Below, piece after piece: positions 7,865-16,080 of a DNA stretch of 26,544 nucleotides. The translations under genes and the position numbers were made by a program. The stretch is taken from positions 1 to 26,544 of the forward strand of contig CAJXMQ010000004.1 in the NCBI GenBank assembly GCA_913056225.1, written 5' to 3'. The notes under the pieces were generated by a model that saw only the letters and a program-made list of their open reading frames with translations, was not told the origin of the DNA and ran no database searches. How positions within the stretch are numbered: the stretch's first letter is position 1; each line of letters begins with the position of its first letter. Origin of the DNA: an uncultured Micrococcales bacterium (GTDB lineage Bacteria > Actinomycetota > Actinomycetes > Actinomycetales > Microbacteriaceae).

Positions 7865-8981
7865 GCAAAATTTCAACCAGGAGGCGCTAGCAGCCTCCAT
7901 TGAAAAACGCCTGGTTGAAAACCTGGATTGGTTTTCAGAGATGCCGAAAACAAGACAGCTTTCGGTTCTAACTGTTGTCAGCAATGGTCTAACCTATTTC
8001 AACCAGCTGCTACAAGGGGCCAATGACTCCACCTTGCTTGCATCACAGGCTTTTGAATCTGCCCCCAGGGAACTTCTTCGTTCCGTTTCACTCCAGGAAA
8101 CATTGCAGGTCACCAGAGTCATTGCCCATGCACTGGAAGACGCTCTCGGTGAATCGAAGCAACAGCTGATTGATGCATTCGCCAAGGAAACAAGCTTTGC
8201 AGCAGCCGATATCTACGGCAGAGCCAGCAGGTCAAGATCCATTTGGGATGACCGACTGGAGGCTTTGATTATTGATGCCGTCATAAGCGGGGAGAGCGAC
8301 GCTGAGGTAGCAAGCCGGGCTAGTGCACTTGGCTGGAGAGGCCAGGGCGCGATAGCCGTCATGGTCGCACTGGTAAGTGGTGAAATTGATTTTGATCAAT
8401 ACCGCAAGACTGCTCGCCTGAAATCAGCAGATGTATTGATTGGTAACCAGGGCAATAATCTGATTCTCATCTGCGGCTTTCGTGACCCCGACCAAGCAAC
8501 TGGAGAAAACCTATTTGAGCTTGCTGGCGATTTTGCAACAATTGCGAAGCCAGGTCCCGTGGTGATGGGTCCGAGAGTTGAAAGCATCAACCTTGCACGA
8601 AGGAGTGCCAGGGCGGCTTTTGGTGCTATGAAAATTGTCCGTCAGCACAGATTGACCCGAAAGGCAGTCAGAAGCAGGGAATACCTCGCTGAGAGAGCCG
8701 TGCTTGGTGAGGCAGAGGCACAGAGAGCTTTGGTTCGCGAGGTTTATCAAAAGTTGCAATCCTCAAGCAAGCAACTGCTGGAAACGCTTGAAGTGTTTTT
8801 GGATCAAGATGGGTCAATTGACAAAACATCTCAGGAGCTATTGGTGCACCCAAACACGATTCGCTACCGCCTAGGCTCAATTGAGGAGTTGTTGGGACTA
8901 GACCCGCTCTCCCCCCGAGGCCAACACACTCTAAGAATCGCATTCACTCTCGGTCGTGTTCAAACACAACCACCTAGTTGA
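7851..8981 (+). CDS. PucR/CdaR-family transcriptional regulator, FasR-like
   Basis: A 376-residue regulator. The C-terminus (LLVHPNTIRYRLGSIEELLGLD) is the PucR-type helix-turn-helix, which here ends the protein; the upstream region of about 300 residues is a GGDEF-like/PucR sensory part with no membrane segment. Proteins of this type lie between aceE and fabD in Actinobacteria (Rv2242 in M. tuberculosis, SCO2386/FasR in Streptomyces, where it activates the fab operon), so control of fabD-fabH-acpP-fabF is a reasonable inference. I prefer the GTG at 7851, 5 bases after GGAAG; a GTG at 7845 has no room for a ribosome site. It overlaps the aceE end by 14 bases, so it is probably co-transcribed with aceE. 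Confidence 0.88.
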   Translation: METPRQNFNQEALAASIEKRLVENLDWFSEMPKTRQLSVLTVVSNGLTYFNQLLQGANDSTLLASQAFESAPRELLRSVSLQETLQVTRVIAHALEDALGESKQQLIDAFAKETSFAAADIYGRASRSRSIWDDRLEALIIDAVISGESDAEVASRASALGWRGQGAIAVMVALVSGEIDFDQYRKTARLKSADVLIGNQGNNLILICGFRDPDQATGENLFELAGDFATIAKPGPVVMGPRVESINLARRSARAAFGAMKIVRQHRLTRKAVRSREYLAERAVLGEAEAQRALVREVYQKLQSSSKQLLETLEVFLDQDGSIDKTSQELLVHPNTIRYRLGSIEELLGLDPLSPRGQHTLRIAFTLGRVQTQPPS

Positions 8982-8998
8982 GGACTATCCTGAAGCGC

Positions 8999-9889
8999 AT
9001 GCGTTACCTGTTATGCCCAGGGCAAGGAAGTCAGAAGCCTGGCTTTTTGAAACCCTGGATAGAAAATGAGTCATTTGCCTCTCTAATCGGGCAGTATTCA
9101 GAAATCACCGGCCTTGATTTGATCCAACTGGGAACCGAGGCAACTGCTGAAGAGATTGCTGAGACGTCAATCACTCAGCCACTGATAGTCGCCGCCAGTA
9201 TTGCCAGTGCTCGGACAATATTTGTTGATCAGATCAGTTCTCACTTCGATGCGGTCGTAGGCCATAGCGTGGGTGAGTTTGCTGCCGCCGCCCTCTCTGG
9301 AGTGCTGACTGACGAGCAAGCACTAACACTGGTTAGCGCCAGAGCGCAGGCAATGCAAAAAGCTGCCGAGGAGATTGAGACAGGTATGGCTGCAGCAATT
9401 GGCCAAGATCTTGCCGAGCTTGAGAGGTCTTTAGGAGACTTGCAAATCGCTAACTACAACGGAGCTAATCAGTATGTGGTGGCTGGAACTAAAACTGACT
9501 TGACGGCATTTATTGAAAACCCCCCTGCAGGCTTTCGAATAATCCCGCTAAGCGTCTCGGGAGCGTTCCATACATCGTTTATGAATCCCGCATCGGAGTC
9601 TCTCCAAGAAATATTCGAATCAGTAAAACCCAATGACCCCGAAATCACTGTTTTTTCAAACAGGGATGGACGACCTGTAACGACGGGCGAGGATTTTGTT
9701 GCAAGCCTTTTGAAGCAGGTCAGTTCTCCAGTTAGATGGGATCAATGCATGGAGAGCATGCAGGAACAAAGCAAGTTCGCCGAACTCGCCCCCAGTGGGG
9801 TTCTTTCAAACCTGGTGAAAAAAACTATTTCTAACGCAGAGATATATGCCTTGAAATCTCCCGATGAATCTATAGACTTCCGACAATGA
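8999..9889 (+). CDS. fabD: Malonyl-CoA:ACP transacylase
   Basis: A 296-residue enzyme that moves malonyl from CoA to acyl carrier protein, giving the extender unit for type II fatty-acid synthesis. It starts MRYLLCPGQGSQKPGF, contains the nucleophile elbow VVGHSVGEF with active-site S90, and the catalytic histidine in SGAFHTSF (H191). The length matches the family. The ATG at 8999 is preferred over a TTG at 8978 because FabD proteins begin just before the CPGQGSQ motif. It lies 17 bases after the regulator stop and overlaps fabH by the ATGA arrangement. First of four fatty-acid genes in one probable operon. Confidence 0.96.
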   Translation: MRYLLCPGQGSQKPGFLKPWIENESFASLIGQYSEITGLDLIQLGTEATAEEIAETSITQPLIVAASIASARTIFVDQISSHFDAVVGHSVGEFAAAALSGVLTDEQALTLVSARAQAMQKAAEEIETGMAAAIGQDLAELERSLGDLQIANYNGANQYVVAGTKTDLTAFIENPPAGFRIIPLSVSGAFHTSFMNPASESLQEIFESVKPNDPEITVFSNRDGRPVTTGEDFVASLLKQVSSPVRWDQCMESMQEQSKFAELAPSGVLSNLVKKTISNAEIYALKSPDESIDFRQ

Positions 9890-10881
9890 CTGAATTAAGG
9901 GTTGCCACACCACAGAAGTATTCCAAGATATATTCCCTTGGAGCTTCCCGCGGGAGTCTCTCAGTGACTAACGACGAAATAGCGGGACCAATAGATTCCA
10001 GTGATGAATGGATTCGTCAGAGAACTGGAATAATCACCAGAAGCAGAGCTAACGAAGAAGAATCTATGGTCTCCCTAGCTGTCGCGGCTGGTCAAGAGGC
10101 CATCGAAAAGTCCGGAATTAACCCTGAGCAAATTGACCTGGTAATTGTCTCAACGATTTCCTTCCCGTTTGCTACTCCGGCATCTGCTCCCCTGATCGCC
10201 TCAGAATTGGGAATCCCAACAGCCGCCGCCTACGACATCAGTGCAGCCTGCGCAGGATATTGCTACGGAATTGCCCAAGCAGATTCGATGATTCGTTCAG
10301 GCCTAAGCAAATACGCCCTTGTGATCGGAGCCGAGAAACTCTCTGATTTTCTAAACCCTGCCGATAGGACAATCAGTTTCTTGCTTGGAGATGGTGCTGG
10401 AGCTGCTGTGATTGGCCCCAGTGACACCCCCGGAATTAGCAAAAGTGTTTGGGGCAGTGATGGAAGTCAGTGGGACAAGGTGGGTATGACCAGCTCGATT
10501 TTGGATTTCAAGGCTGGCGGCGAGTGGCCAACTCTGATCCAGGAGGGTCGCACAGTTTTCAGGTGGGCAGTTTGGGAAATGGTAAAGGCCGCCAAGGAAG
10601 CTTTAGTAGAAGCTGGAATCACAGTTGATCAGCTTTCAGCGCTTGTCACCCACCAGGCAAACATGAGAATTATTGATGAGTTTGCTAAGCAATTGGAAAT
10701 ACCAGACTCTGTTGTTGTTGCCAAGGACATCGAAACTACTGGAAACACCTCAGCAGCTTCGATACCTCTGGCCATGCACAGGCTATTGACCGAAAAGCAA
10801 GTTGAATCGGGTGGCTTGGCACTGCAGATCGGATTTGGCGCCGGGCTTGCCTATGCCGCTCAAGTAGTAGTACTCCCCTAA
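9886..10881 (+). CDS. fabH: Beta-ketoacyl-ACP synthase III
   Basis: A 331-residue initiating condensing enzyme that joins an acyl-CoA primer (acetyl- or branched-chain in Actinobacteria) to malonyl-ACP. The catalytic triad is intact: C122 in SAACAGYCYG, H256 in VTHQANMRI, and N287 in ETTGNTSAAS. The sequence SSDEWIRQRTGI is the usual FabH N-terminal motif. The start ATG overlaps the fabD stop (ATGA), so translation is coupled. The 30-base gap to acpP contains a strong ribosome site. Primer preference cannot be read from the sequence with certainty, but a branched-chain preference is likely for Microbacteriaceae. Confidence 0.96.
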   Translation: MTELRVATPQKYSKIYSLGASRGSLSVTNDEIAGPIDSSDEWIRQRTGIITRSRANEEESMVSLAVAAGQEAIEKSGINPEQIDLVIVSTISFPFATPASAPLIASELGIPTAAAYDISAACAGYCYGIAQADSMIRSGLSKYALVIGAEKLSDFLNPADRTISFLLGDGAGAAVIGPSDTPGISKSVWGSDGSQWDKVGMTSSILDFKAGGEWPTLIQEGRTVFRWAVWEMVKAAKEALVEAGITVDQLSALVTHQANMRIIDEFAKQLEIPDSVVVAKDIETTGNTSAASIPLAMHRLLTEKQVESGGLALQIGFGAGLAYAAQVVVLP

Positions 10882-10911
10882 AATAAACCGAACAACCCAA
10901 AGGAGAAACAA

Positions 10912-11160
10912 ATGGCTCACAGCGAAGCAGATGTACTTGCAGGTCTTGCCGAATTAGTAAACGAAGAAACCGGTATCGCTGCAGACTTGGTTCAGCCTGA
11001 GAAATCCTTCACAGATGATCTAGACATCGACTCAATCTCAATGATGACCATTGTTGTAAATGCAGAGGACAAGTTTGATGTAAAAATCCCTGACGAGGAA
11101 GTTACAAATTTGGTGACCGTCAAAGACGCGGTTGACTTCATTGTCGGAGCCCAAGGATAA
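10912..11160 (+). CDS. acpP: Acyl carrier protein
   Basis: An 82-residue acidic carrier protein. The phosphopantetheine attachment serine is S41 in DLDIDSISMM. It carries growing acyl chains between FabD, FabH and FabF, whose genes flank it. The ATG is preceded by AAAGGAG at ideal spacing, the best ribosome site in the operon, fitting the high abundance expected of ACP. Confidence 0.96.
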   Translation: MAHSEADVLAGLAELVNEETGIAADLVQPEKSFTDDLDIDSISMMTIVVNAEDKFDVKIPDEEVTNLVTVKDAVDFIVGAQG

Positions 11161-11161
11161 C

Positions 11162-12385
11162 TTGCGAAGAGTAGTTGTCACAGGCATTGGTGCCACCACT
11201 CCGGTCGGTGGCACCGCCCAGCAGAGCTGGGAGAATTTATTAGCTGGAAAATCAGGGGTTAACAGCCTTGGCCAGGAGTGGGTTGAGCAGTACCAGTTGC
11301 CAGTGACCATTGCTGGGGAGGCCATGCAGCCCGCTTCGGAGGTGCTTGCCCCGCATGAAGCGAAAAGATTAGACCCATCTAGTCAGTTTGCTCTAATAAG
11401 CGCAAGAGAAGCCTTCGCAGACGCCGGATCACCGGAAGTTGACCCAGTTCGAATGAGCGTTGACTTCGCAACTGGAATTGGTGGCGTTTGGACACTGCTT
11501 GACGCCTTCGACACCCTGAAAGAACGTGGACCGAGACGTGTGATGCCGATGACGGTTCCGATGCTGATGCCAAACGGTCCGGCTGCTGCAGTTGGAATGC
11601 ACTTTGGGGCAAAAGCCGGAGTCCACACGGCAGTCAGTGCTTGTGCCAGTGGAAACGAATCGATTGCCAACGCCTTCCACAGGGTGAAATCAGGGTCTGT
11701 GGATCTTGCGATTGCAGGTGGTGCGGAAGCGGCCATCCACCCACTACCAATTGCGTCATTCGCTGCAATGCAGGCATTGAGCAAGAGAAATGATGATCCA
11801 ACCCGGGCTTCCAGGCCATACGACGTTGATCGGGATGGCTTTGTGATGGGCGAAGGCGCTGCTGCATTAATTCTTGAGGACTACGATTCTGCCGTTGCTC
11901 GTGGAGCAACCATTTACGCCGAAATCGTGGGGGCTGCGATAACAAGTGATTCCTATCACATCACTGCCCCCGACCCCGAGGGAGAGGGAGCCTCTAGAGC
12001 AATGCTGGCAGCCCTTGCAGAGGCGGAAGCCTCGCCATCGGATGTGCAGCACGTGAACGCTCACGCAACCTCTACCCCAGTGGGTGATATTGCAGAGTTC
12101 ACGGCTCTGAAAAAAGTATTTGGCAAAAATATTGATGATCTTGTGGTGAGCGCAACAAAAGCCTCTACCGGTCACCTACTAGGAGGTGCTGGTGCAATTG
12201 AGGCTGTGTTTACGATTATGGCACTGAGCACTCAAACTGCCCCTGGAACGATAAACCTGGACAATCAGGATCCAGAAATTCCTCTAAACGTTCCAAAGAC
12301 GAGTGCAAGCCTTGAAGCTGGAAAAATTGCAATTAGTAATAGCTTTGGATTTGGCGGACACAACGCAGTTCTAGCTTTTCGCTAA
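11162..12385 (+). CDS. fabF: Beta-ketoacyl-ACP synthase II
   Basis: A 407-residue elongating condensing enzyme. The Cys-His-His site is intact: C161 in VSACASGNES, H301 in NAHATSTPVGD and H337 in KASTGHLLGG, with K333. I choose the TTG at 11162, one base after the acpP stop, because AAGGA at 11153-11157 gives a 4-base spacing and the protein then begins MRRVVVTGIG as in other FabF proteins; a longer frame reaching back into acpP adds an unconserved 10 residues. Its stop codon (CTAA context) overlaps the stop of the convergent DUF3145-like gene. It is the last gene of the aceE-fab cluster; no terminator is visible between the convergent genes. Confidence 0.95.
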   Translation: MRRVVVTGIGATTPVGGTAQQSWENLLAGKSGVNSLGQEWVEQYQLPVTIAGEAMQPASEVLAPHEAKRLDPSSQFALISAREAFADAGSPEVDPVRMSVDFATGIGGVWTLLDAFDTLKERGPRRVMPMTVPMLMPNGPAAAVGMHFGAKAGVHTAVSACASGNESIANAFHRVKSGSVDLAIAGGAEAAIHPLPIASFAAMQALSKRNDDPTRASRPYDVDRDGFVMGEGAAALILEDYDSAVARGATIYAEIVGAAITSDSYHITAPDPEGEGASRAMLAALAEAEASPSDVQHVNAHATSTPVGDIAEFTALKKVFGKNIDDLVVSATKASTGHLLGGAGAIEAVFTIMALSTQTAPGTINLDNQDPEIPLNVPKTSASLEAGKIAISNSFGFGGHNAVLAFR

Positions 12386-12837
12386 CCAACCTTAGGAATC
12401 ACCGAGACTGACTCGGTATCTATCTTCAATTCATCTAAACGGTCCTGGTGGGCGAAACCCATCATCTGCCGGTAAAGGGCATTGTGAGCTGAGGGATTCT
12501 TACTGAGTTTCTCAGCAAAATTTTCCAATTCATTTTCTGGGATTAGCACTCTGCCAATTTCGTCAATTAATTGCCGTTTGATTCCCAAGCCCGGGACGCA
12601 AAGAATACGTGTTCCCATCTGATTTTCAACTAAGTGCTCAATTTCAAAATGTATGCCCCCAAGCTTGAATAAACGTGACGCGAGAATTGAACAGTCATAA
12701 TCGTCATCGAGAACAACTGAGGCTTGAAATTGACTGGCAATGGCAGGTTGAACCCGCCACTGATTTTTTTGGACTAAATCGGTTAGTTCAGAGAGGTGCT
12801 TGGCAGGCACGCCAAGTAAGCGCAGTTCAACTGCCAT
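12382..12837 (-). CDS. DUF3145-like protein of unknown function
   Basis: A 151-residue soluble protein. The segment LFKLGGIHFEIEHL through GLGIKRQLIDEIGRVLIPENEL resembles the core of the actinobacterial DUF3145 family (a FEV...LGIF...GNILVPEDRL pattern as I remember it), whose genes often sit beside the fab cluster, as here. The N-terminal third is diverged: the VHSAP-type start common in the family is absent. No catalytic motif is apparent. The ATG at 12837 is preceded by GAGGAGG at 5 bases, a near-perfect ribosome site; a GTG two codons earlier would overlap that site. The family assignment is from memory and moderate; the function is unknown. Confidence 0.65.
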   Translation of the reverse strand: MAVELRLLGVPAKHLSELTDLVQKNQWRVQPAIASQFQASVVLDDDYDCSILASRLFKLGGIHFEIEHLVENQMGTRILCVPGLGIKRQLIDEIGRVLIPENELENFAEKLSKNPSAHNALYRQMMGFAHQDRLDELKIDTESVSVIPKVG

Positions 12838-12897
12838 ATTCACCTCCTCAGGTACGTCTTCCCCTACGTCCTAACGAGATATAGTCAGCCTAACCCC

Positions 12898-12925
12898 GAA
12901 AAACCAAGCAAGTCAAAGGTTTTTC
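12898..12925. terminator. Inverted repeat at the photolyase stop, possible weak terminator
   Basis: GAAAAACC (12898-12905) and GGTTTTTC (12918-12925) are perfect 8-bp arms around a 12-base loop, overlapping the photolyase stop codon. The arms themselves carry the T run, so either strand gives a hairpin with U residues in its 3' arm but no U tract after it. It could act as a weak transcription stop or only protect the 3' end. Confidence 0.35.
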
Positions 12926-14349
12926 CGTTGCGACTCTTGCTCCAAAAGCTCATCCAGGTCTGAAAGCTTCCGCATGCTGTAGACAGCTCGAGAGATTCTT
13001 GGGTTTGATATCAGGCGATCTTGGTGGGTGTTTATGAAATTCCAATATCCTGCATTCACGGGACAGGCTTGCTCGCCAACCCGCACTTTTGGGTCAAATT
13101 TGCAAGAACCGCAGTAGTTGGTCATCTTGTTTATGTATGCGCCCCCGGCAGCGTATGGTTTCGTGGCCATCATTCCACCGTCTGCATAAAGACTCATGCC
13201 CACGCTGTTCGCAGGCATCACCCAAGGTGTGCCGTCAACAAAGTTATCTACCAACCAGTCGTTGACCTGACGGGGATTGAAGCCCCTCTGCATTGCGATG
13301 TTTCCTAGGATCATTAGCCTCGGTATGTGGTGAACCCAACCGCGTTTGGAAATATCGTCAATGGTTGAACTCAAACAATTAGAGTCAATGTTTTCAGCTT
13401 CTAAATCCAACCAATTCTCAGGCAAAGGCTGATTAGCGCCTAATTCATTTTTATTGACGTAATCCTCGCCAAAGTGCCAATACAGGTGCCAAACATAATC
13501 ACGCCAACCTATTAGCTGCCGAATGAATCCTTCAACACTCGCAAGCCTGGCTTTGCCCTGTCTGTAGGCATTCTCTGCTGCCTGTGCAACTTCTAGAGGG
13601 TGTAACAGCCCCATATTCATTGGAGCACTGAGCAAACTGTGACTCATCGCCCAGTCTTCACTGAGCACAGCATCCTCATAAGGGCCAAACAAGTCCAAAC
13701 GATTCTCAACAAAGTGATGCATTGCCTGCAGTGCCTCTTCCCTACTCGCGGGAAATAACCTGGGTCCATCAATGCCTGAAAAGCTGACGCCATCAGCTTC
13801 AAGCTGATTTAGATCCGCTCTAACCTGAGCATCAATTTCATCTTCAACCACCATCCAAGGTTCACTCACTCCCAAACTCGACTGCTTGGGAGCGGGAAGC
13901 CGATTATCGTGGTCGTAATTCCACTGGCCACCTTCGGGTTGCGCGCCATCCATCAGTAACCCTGTTTTTGTTCGTTGTTTCCGATAAAAATCTTCCATCA
14001 CCAAGCGCTTACCAGCCTTGGCTTGGACGTAGTCAGCAAAATCCTGCTCACTGGCAACAAACCCGCGGCTTGGCTCAATGGTTGTTTCCAGGGTATTGAC
14101 GAATCTACGCAGGTTGTAGCTGGTTGGATTAACGACTGAGCTAACAGAAGTGACCAGATCTTTATAAGATTCGAGCTTTATAAGCTCAACTTCTGGATCT
14201 AAAGCTCTGTGCCTGATTGCAGAAAGAATAAGGTGTGCCTTCTGCCGATGGTATCTACGCTTCCTAAATTGCGCGGTGACTTCGGGAAGCAAAAGCTCCT
14301 GCTCCAACTGGAAGTGCGGACCAAGTTGATCTGCAAACAATAACTGCAT
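12913..14349 (-). CDS. Iron-sulfur photolyase/cryptochrome, bacterial (6-4) type (FeS-BCP)
   Basis: A 478-residue flavoprotein expected to repair UV photoproducts, probably (6-4) lesions, using blue light. It follows PhrB-type FeS-BCP proteins along its length: FADQLGPHF start, RRYHRQKAHLILSAIRH, MEDFYRKQRTKTGLLMDG, WNYDHDNR, EGFIRQLIGWRDYVW, PNSVGMS-like PANSVGMS, ADGGMMATKPYAAGGAYI. Four cysteines, C325, C413, C416 and C429, match the [4Fe-4S] ligands I recall for Agrobacterium PhrB (350, 438, 441, 454) with a constant offset of 25. I choose the ATG at 14349: GAGGGAG lies 5 bases upstream and the protein then begins as in the family. A frame extending 20 codons further would overlap tdk. 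Divergent from tdk with 36 bases between. Confidence 0.92.
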   Translation of the reverse strand: MQLLFADQLGPHFQLEQELLLPEVTAQFRKRRYHRQKAHLILSAIRHRALDPEVELIKLESYKDLVTSVSSVVNPTSYNLRRFVNTLETTIEPSRGFVASEQDFADYVQAKAGKRLVMEDFYRKQRTKTGLLMDGAQPEGGQWNYDHDNRLPAPKQSSLGVSEPWMVVEDEIDAQVRADLNQLEADGVSFSGIDGPRLFPASREEALQAMHHFVENRLDLFGPYEDAVLSEDWAMSHSLLSAPMNMGLLHPLEVAQAAENAYRQGKARLASVEGFIRQLIGWRDYVWHLYWHFGEDYVNKNELGANQPLPENWLDLEAENIDSNCLSSTIDDISKRGWVHHIPRLMILGNIAMQRGFNPRQVNDWLVDNFVDGTPWVMPANSVGMSLYADGGMMATKPYAAGGAYINKMTNYCGSCKFDPKVRVGEQACPVNAGYWNFINTHQDRLISNPRISRAVYSMRKLSDLDELLEQESQRKNL

Positions 14350-14365
14350 CCATACTCCCTCTGTG

Positions 14366-14393
14366 GCTATAACATTGGAACCAATATGAGCAA
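14366..14393 (-). promoter_or_regulatory. Possible photolyase promoter with embedded palindrome
   Basis: On the minus strand TTGCTC (14393-14388), a 16-base spacer and TATAGC (14371-14366) could be the photolyase promoter. The spacer contains ATTGG-AA-CCAAT (14374-14385), an inverted repeat that also lies between a -10-like TATAAC (14368-14373) and the ATG of tdk on the plus strand. A regulator bound there could act on both genes. By-eye call. Confidence 0.4.
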
Positions 14394-14985
14394 GCTTTAC
14401 TTCCGCCACGGTGCGATGAATTCAGGAAAGTCCACTGCATTGCTGCAGGCCGCCCACAACTACGAGGAGCGAGACCAGAGAGTTCTGGTCGCCAAGCCAG
14501 CGGTTGATGTCAAGGGAGACCGAAACATCATCAGCCGCCTAGGGGTGGTTAGGGAAGTAGATCTGCTTCTGACTCCTGAAATAAACCTTAGAGAGGCTTT
14601 TCAGACCGTGGCCAAAGATGCCTCGATTTCAAATACCCCCATTGCCTGTTTACTGATCGATGAATCGCAGTTTCTAACGCCAGAGCAAGTTGACCAAGCA
14701 TTGGAACTTGCCGTGTTGGACAACATTCCAGTTCTGGCCTACGGAATCCGCACAGATTTTCAGACCAAGAGCTTTCCTGGAAGCAAGAGGTTGCTTGAAA
14801 TCGCTCACAGCCTGGAAGAGTTGAAAACAATTTGCAGGTGCGGCAGAAAAGCCATGTTCAACGGCAGACTCTTTGATGGAAGCTTTGTTTTCGATGGTGA
14901 CCAGGTTGCAATTGATGGCGTAGAAGTAACATACGAATCTTTATGTGCCGATTGTTACTTAAAAGAAAAAGCTTTAGCCAACTAG
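14386..14985 (+). CDS. tdk: Thymidine kinase (type II)
   Basis: A 199-residue salvage enzyme that phosphorylates thymidine with ATP. The P-loop GAMNSGKST is at residues 9-17, the metal-binding Walker-B-like LLIDESQF follows near 90, and the C-terminal half has CRCG and CADC, the two cysteine pairs of the zinc lasso. The length is typical. The ATG at 14386 has no strong ribosome site (only GGA within the palindrome), and a TATAAC -10-like box ends 12 bases before it, so the transcript may be nearly leaderless. The methyltransferase gene starts 30 bases downstream on the same strand. Confidence 0.95.
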   Translation: MSKLYFRHGAMNSGKSTALLQAAHNYEERDQRVLVAKPAVDVKGDRNIISRLGVVREVDLLLTPEINLREAFQTVAKDASISNTPIACLLIDESQFLTPEQVDQALELAVLDNIPVLAYGIRTDFQTKSFPGSKRLLEIAHSLEELKTICRCGRKAMFNGRLFDGSFVFDGDQVAIDGVEVTYESLCADCYLKEKALAN

Positions 14986-15015
14986 GGTTTATTGTTTTTT
15001 CTCAAGGAGAAAACA

Positions 15016-16080
15016 TTGACTGCAAATTTTTTAGAACGCATTGAACAATCCCAGCCGTTAGTTTTGGCGGGTGGCTATCTTTTCGAGGCTGAGCGCAGGG
15101 GTTATCTAACCGCTGGCGAGTTTGTGCCAAAGATAGCCCTTGACCACCCAGAAGTGCTAACTCAGATAACCACCGACTTTATCCGAGCTGGTAGCGACAT
15201 CGCATTGGCTTTCACCTATAACGGCCACCGCGAGAAAATGCGCATCATTGGCGAGGAGCACCTTTTAGAGCCCCTGAACAGAGCTGCCATGAGGATTGCC
15301 AGGAAGGTTGCCGACGAACAGACAGAGCTGCTTGGAAGAAAAATATACGTTGCCGGCAACATCTCCAACTCCAACATTTTCGACCCAGAGGATGAGTCCT
15401 CCAAGGACGCAGTTAGAGAGATGTATCGGGAGATGATCGGCTGGGCCAAACAAGAGGGTGCTGACCTGATTCTTGCCGAGACAATGTATTACTTCGAAGA
15501 GGCGAAAATTGCCCTTGAAGAAATCCAGGCAGCTGGTTTGCCCTCAATTGTGAACGTGGCGGTGTTTGCCACAGGAGAACTTCGTGACGGCTACTCCCCC
15601 GCAGAAGCATGTAAAAAGCTTGCCGATGCAGGAGCTAACGTGGTGGGTACAAACTGCTTCCAAGGCCCAAACACTATTAGGCCAATTTTGGAAGAAATCA
15701 CAAAGGCCGTTGGCGATCACCCTGTTTGCGGAATGCCCGGAACCTACAGAACAACTGAAGAGCACACAACATTTTTCAACTTGCCCGATGAGGGAAACAC
15801 CGCATCACTCCCTCATGAGCGCACTTTCCCCGATGCCCTAGAGGCTCAGAATTCCAACAGATACGAAACCGCTGAGTTTGCAGGATACGCAAACTCGCTT
15901 GGTGCCAAGGTAATCGGTTTGTGTTGTGGTGCAAGTGTTATTCATCATCGTGCGGTGAGTGAAACGCTAGGAAAAGAGAGTTATTTGTCCAAATACTCCC
16001 CCGACATGACCAAGCATTTTTTGTATGGAACCGATTCTTCGCTTTCCAAGCACATTACCGACCACGGAAGTAACGCGTAG
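15016..16080 (+). CDS. Betaine-homocysteine-type S-methyltransferase
   Basis: A 354-residue (beta/alpha)8 zinc enzyme of the homocysteine S-methyltransferase family (pfam S-methyl_trans), closest in pattern to the betaine branch: EAERRGYLTAGEFVP, HPEVLTQITTDFIRAGSDIALAFTYNG and NISNSNIFDPED. The zinc ligands are C214 in GTNCFQGP and C303/C304 in GLCCGASVIHHRA. It should pass a methyl group from a small donor (betaine, a dimethylsulfonium compound or S-methylmethionine) to homocysteine to make methionine; the donor cannot be decided here. The TTG at 15016 is chosen because AAGGAGA precedes it by 5-6 bases; a TTG 8 codons upstream lacks a site. No SAM riboswitch is visible. Co-directional with tdk. 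Confidence 0.87.
   Translation: MTANFLERIEQSQPLVLAGGYLFEAERRGYLTAGEFVPKIALDHPEVLTQITTDFIRAGSDIALAFTYNGHREKMRIIGEEHLLEPLNRAAMRIARKVADEQTELLGRKIYVAGNISNSNIFDPEDESSKDAVREMYREMIGWAKQEGADLILAETMYYFEEAKIALEEIQAAGLPSIVNVAVFATGELRDGYSPAEACKKLADAGANVVGTNCFQGPNTIRPILEEITKAVGDHPVCGMPGTYRTTEEHTTFFNLPDEGNTASLPHERTFPDALEAQNSNRYETAEFAGYANSLGAKVIGLCCGASVIHHRAVSETLGKESYLSKYSPDMTKHFLYGTDSSLSKHITDHGSNA

Noticed and set aside
11379..12175. Open frames of 77-133 residues antisense to fabF
   Set aside because: fabF is complete and conserved in its own frame; the antisense frames have composition expected from codon shadowing.
14350..14409. A 20-codon N-terminal extension of the photolyase frame
   Set aside because: It would overlap the tdk coding start and lacks similarity to photolyases; ATG 14349 has a good ribosome site.
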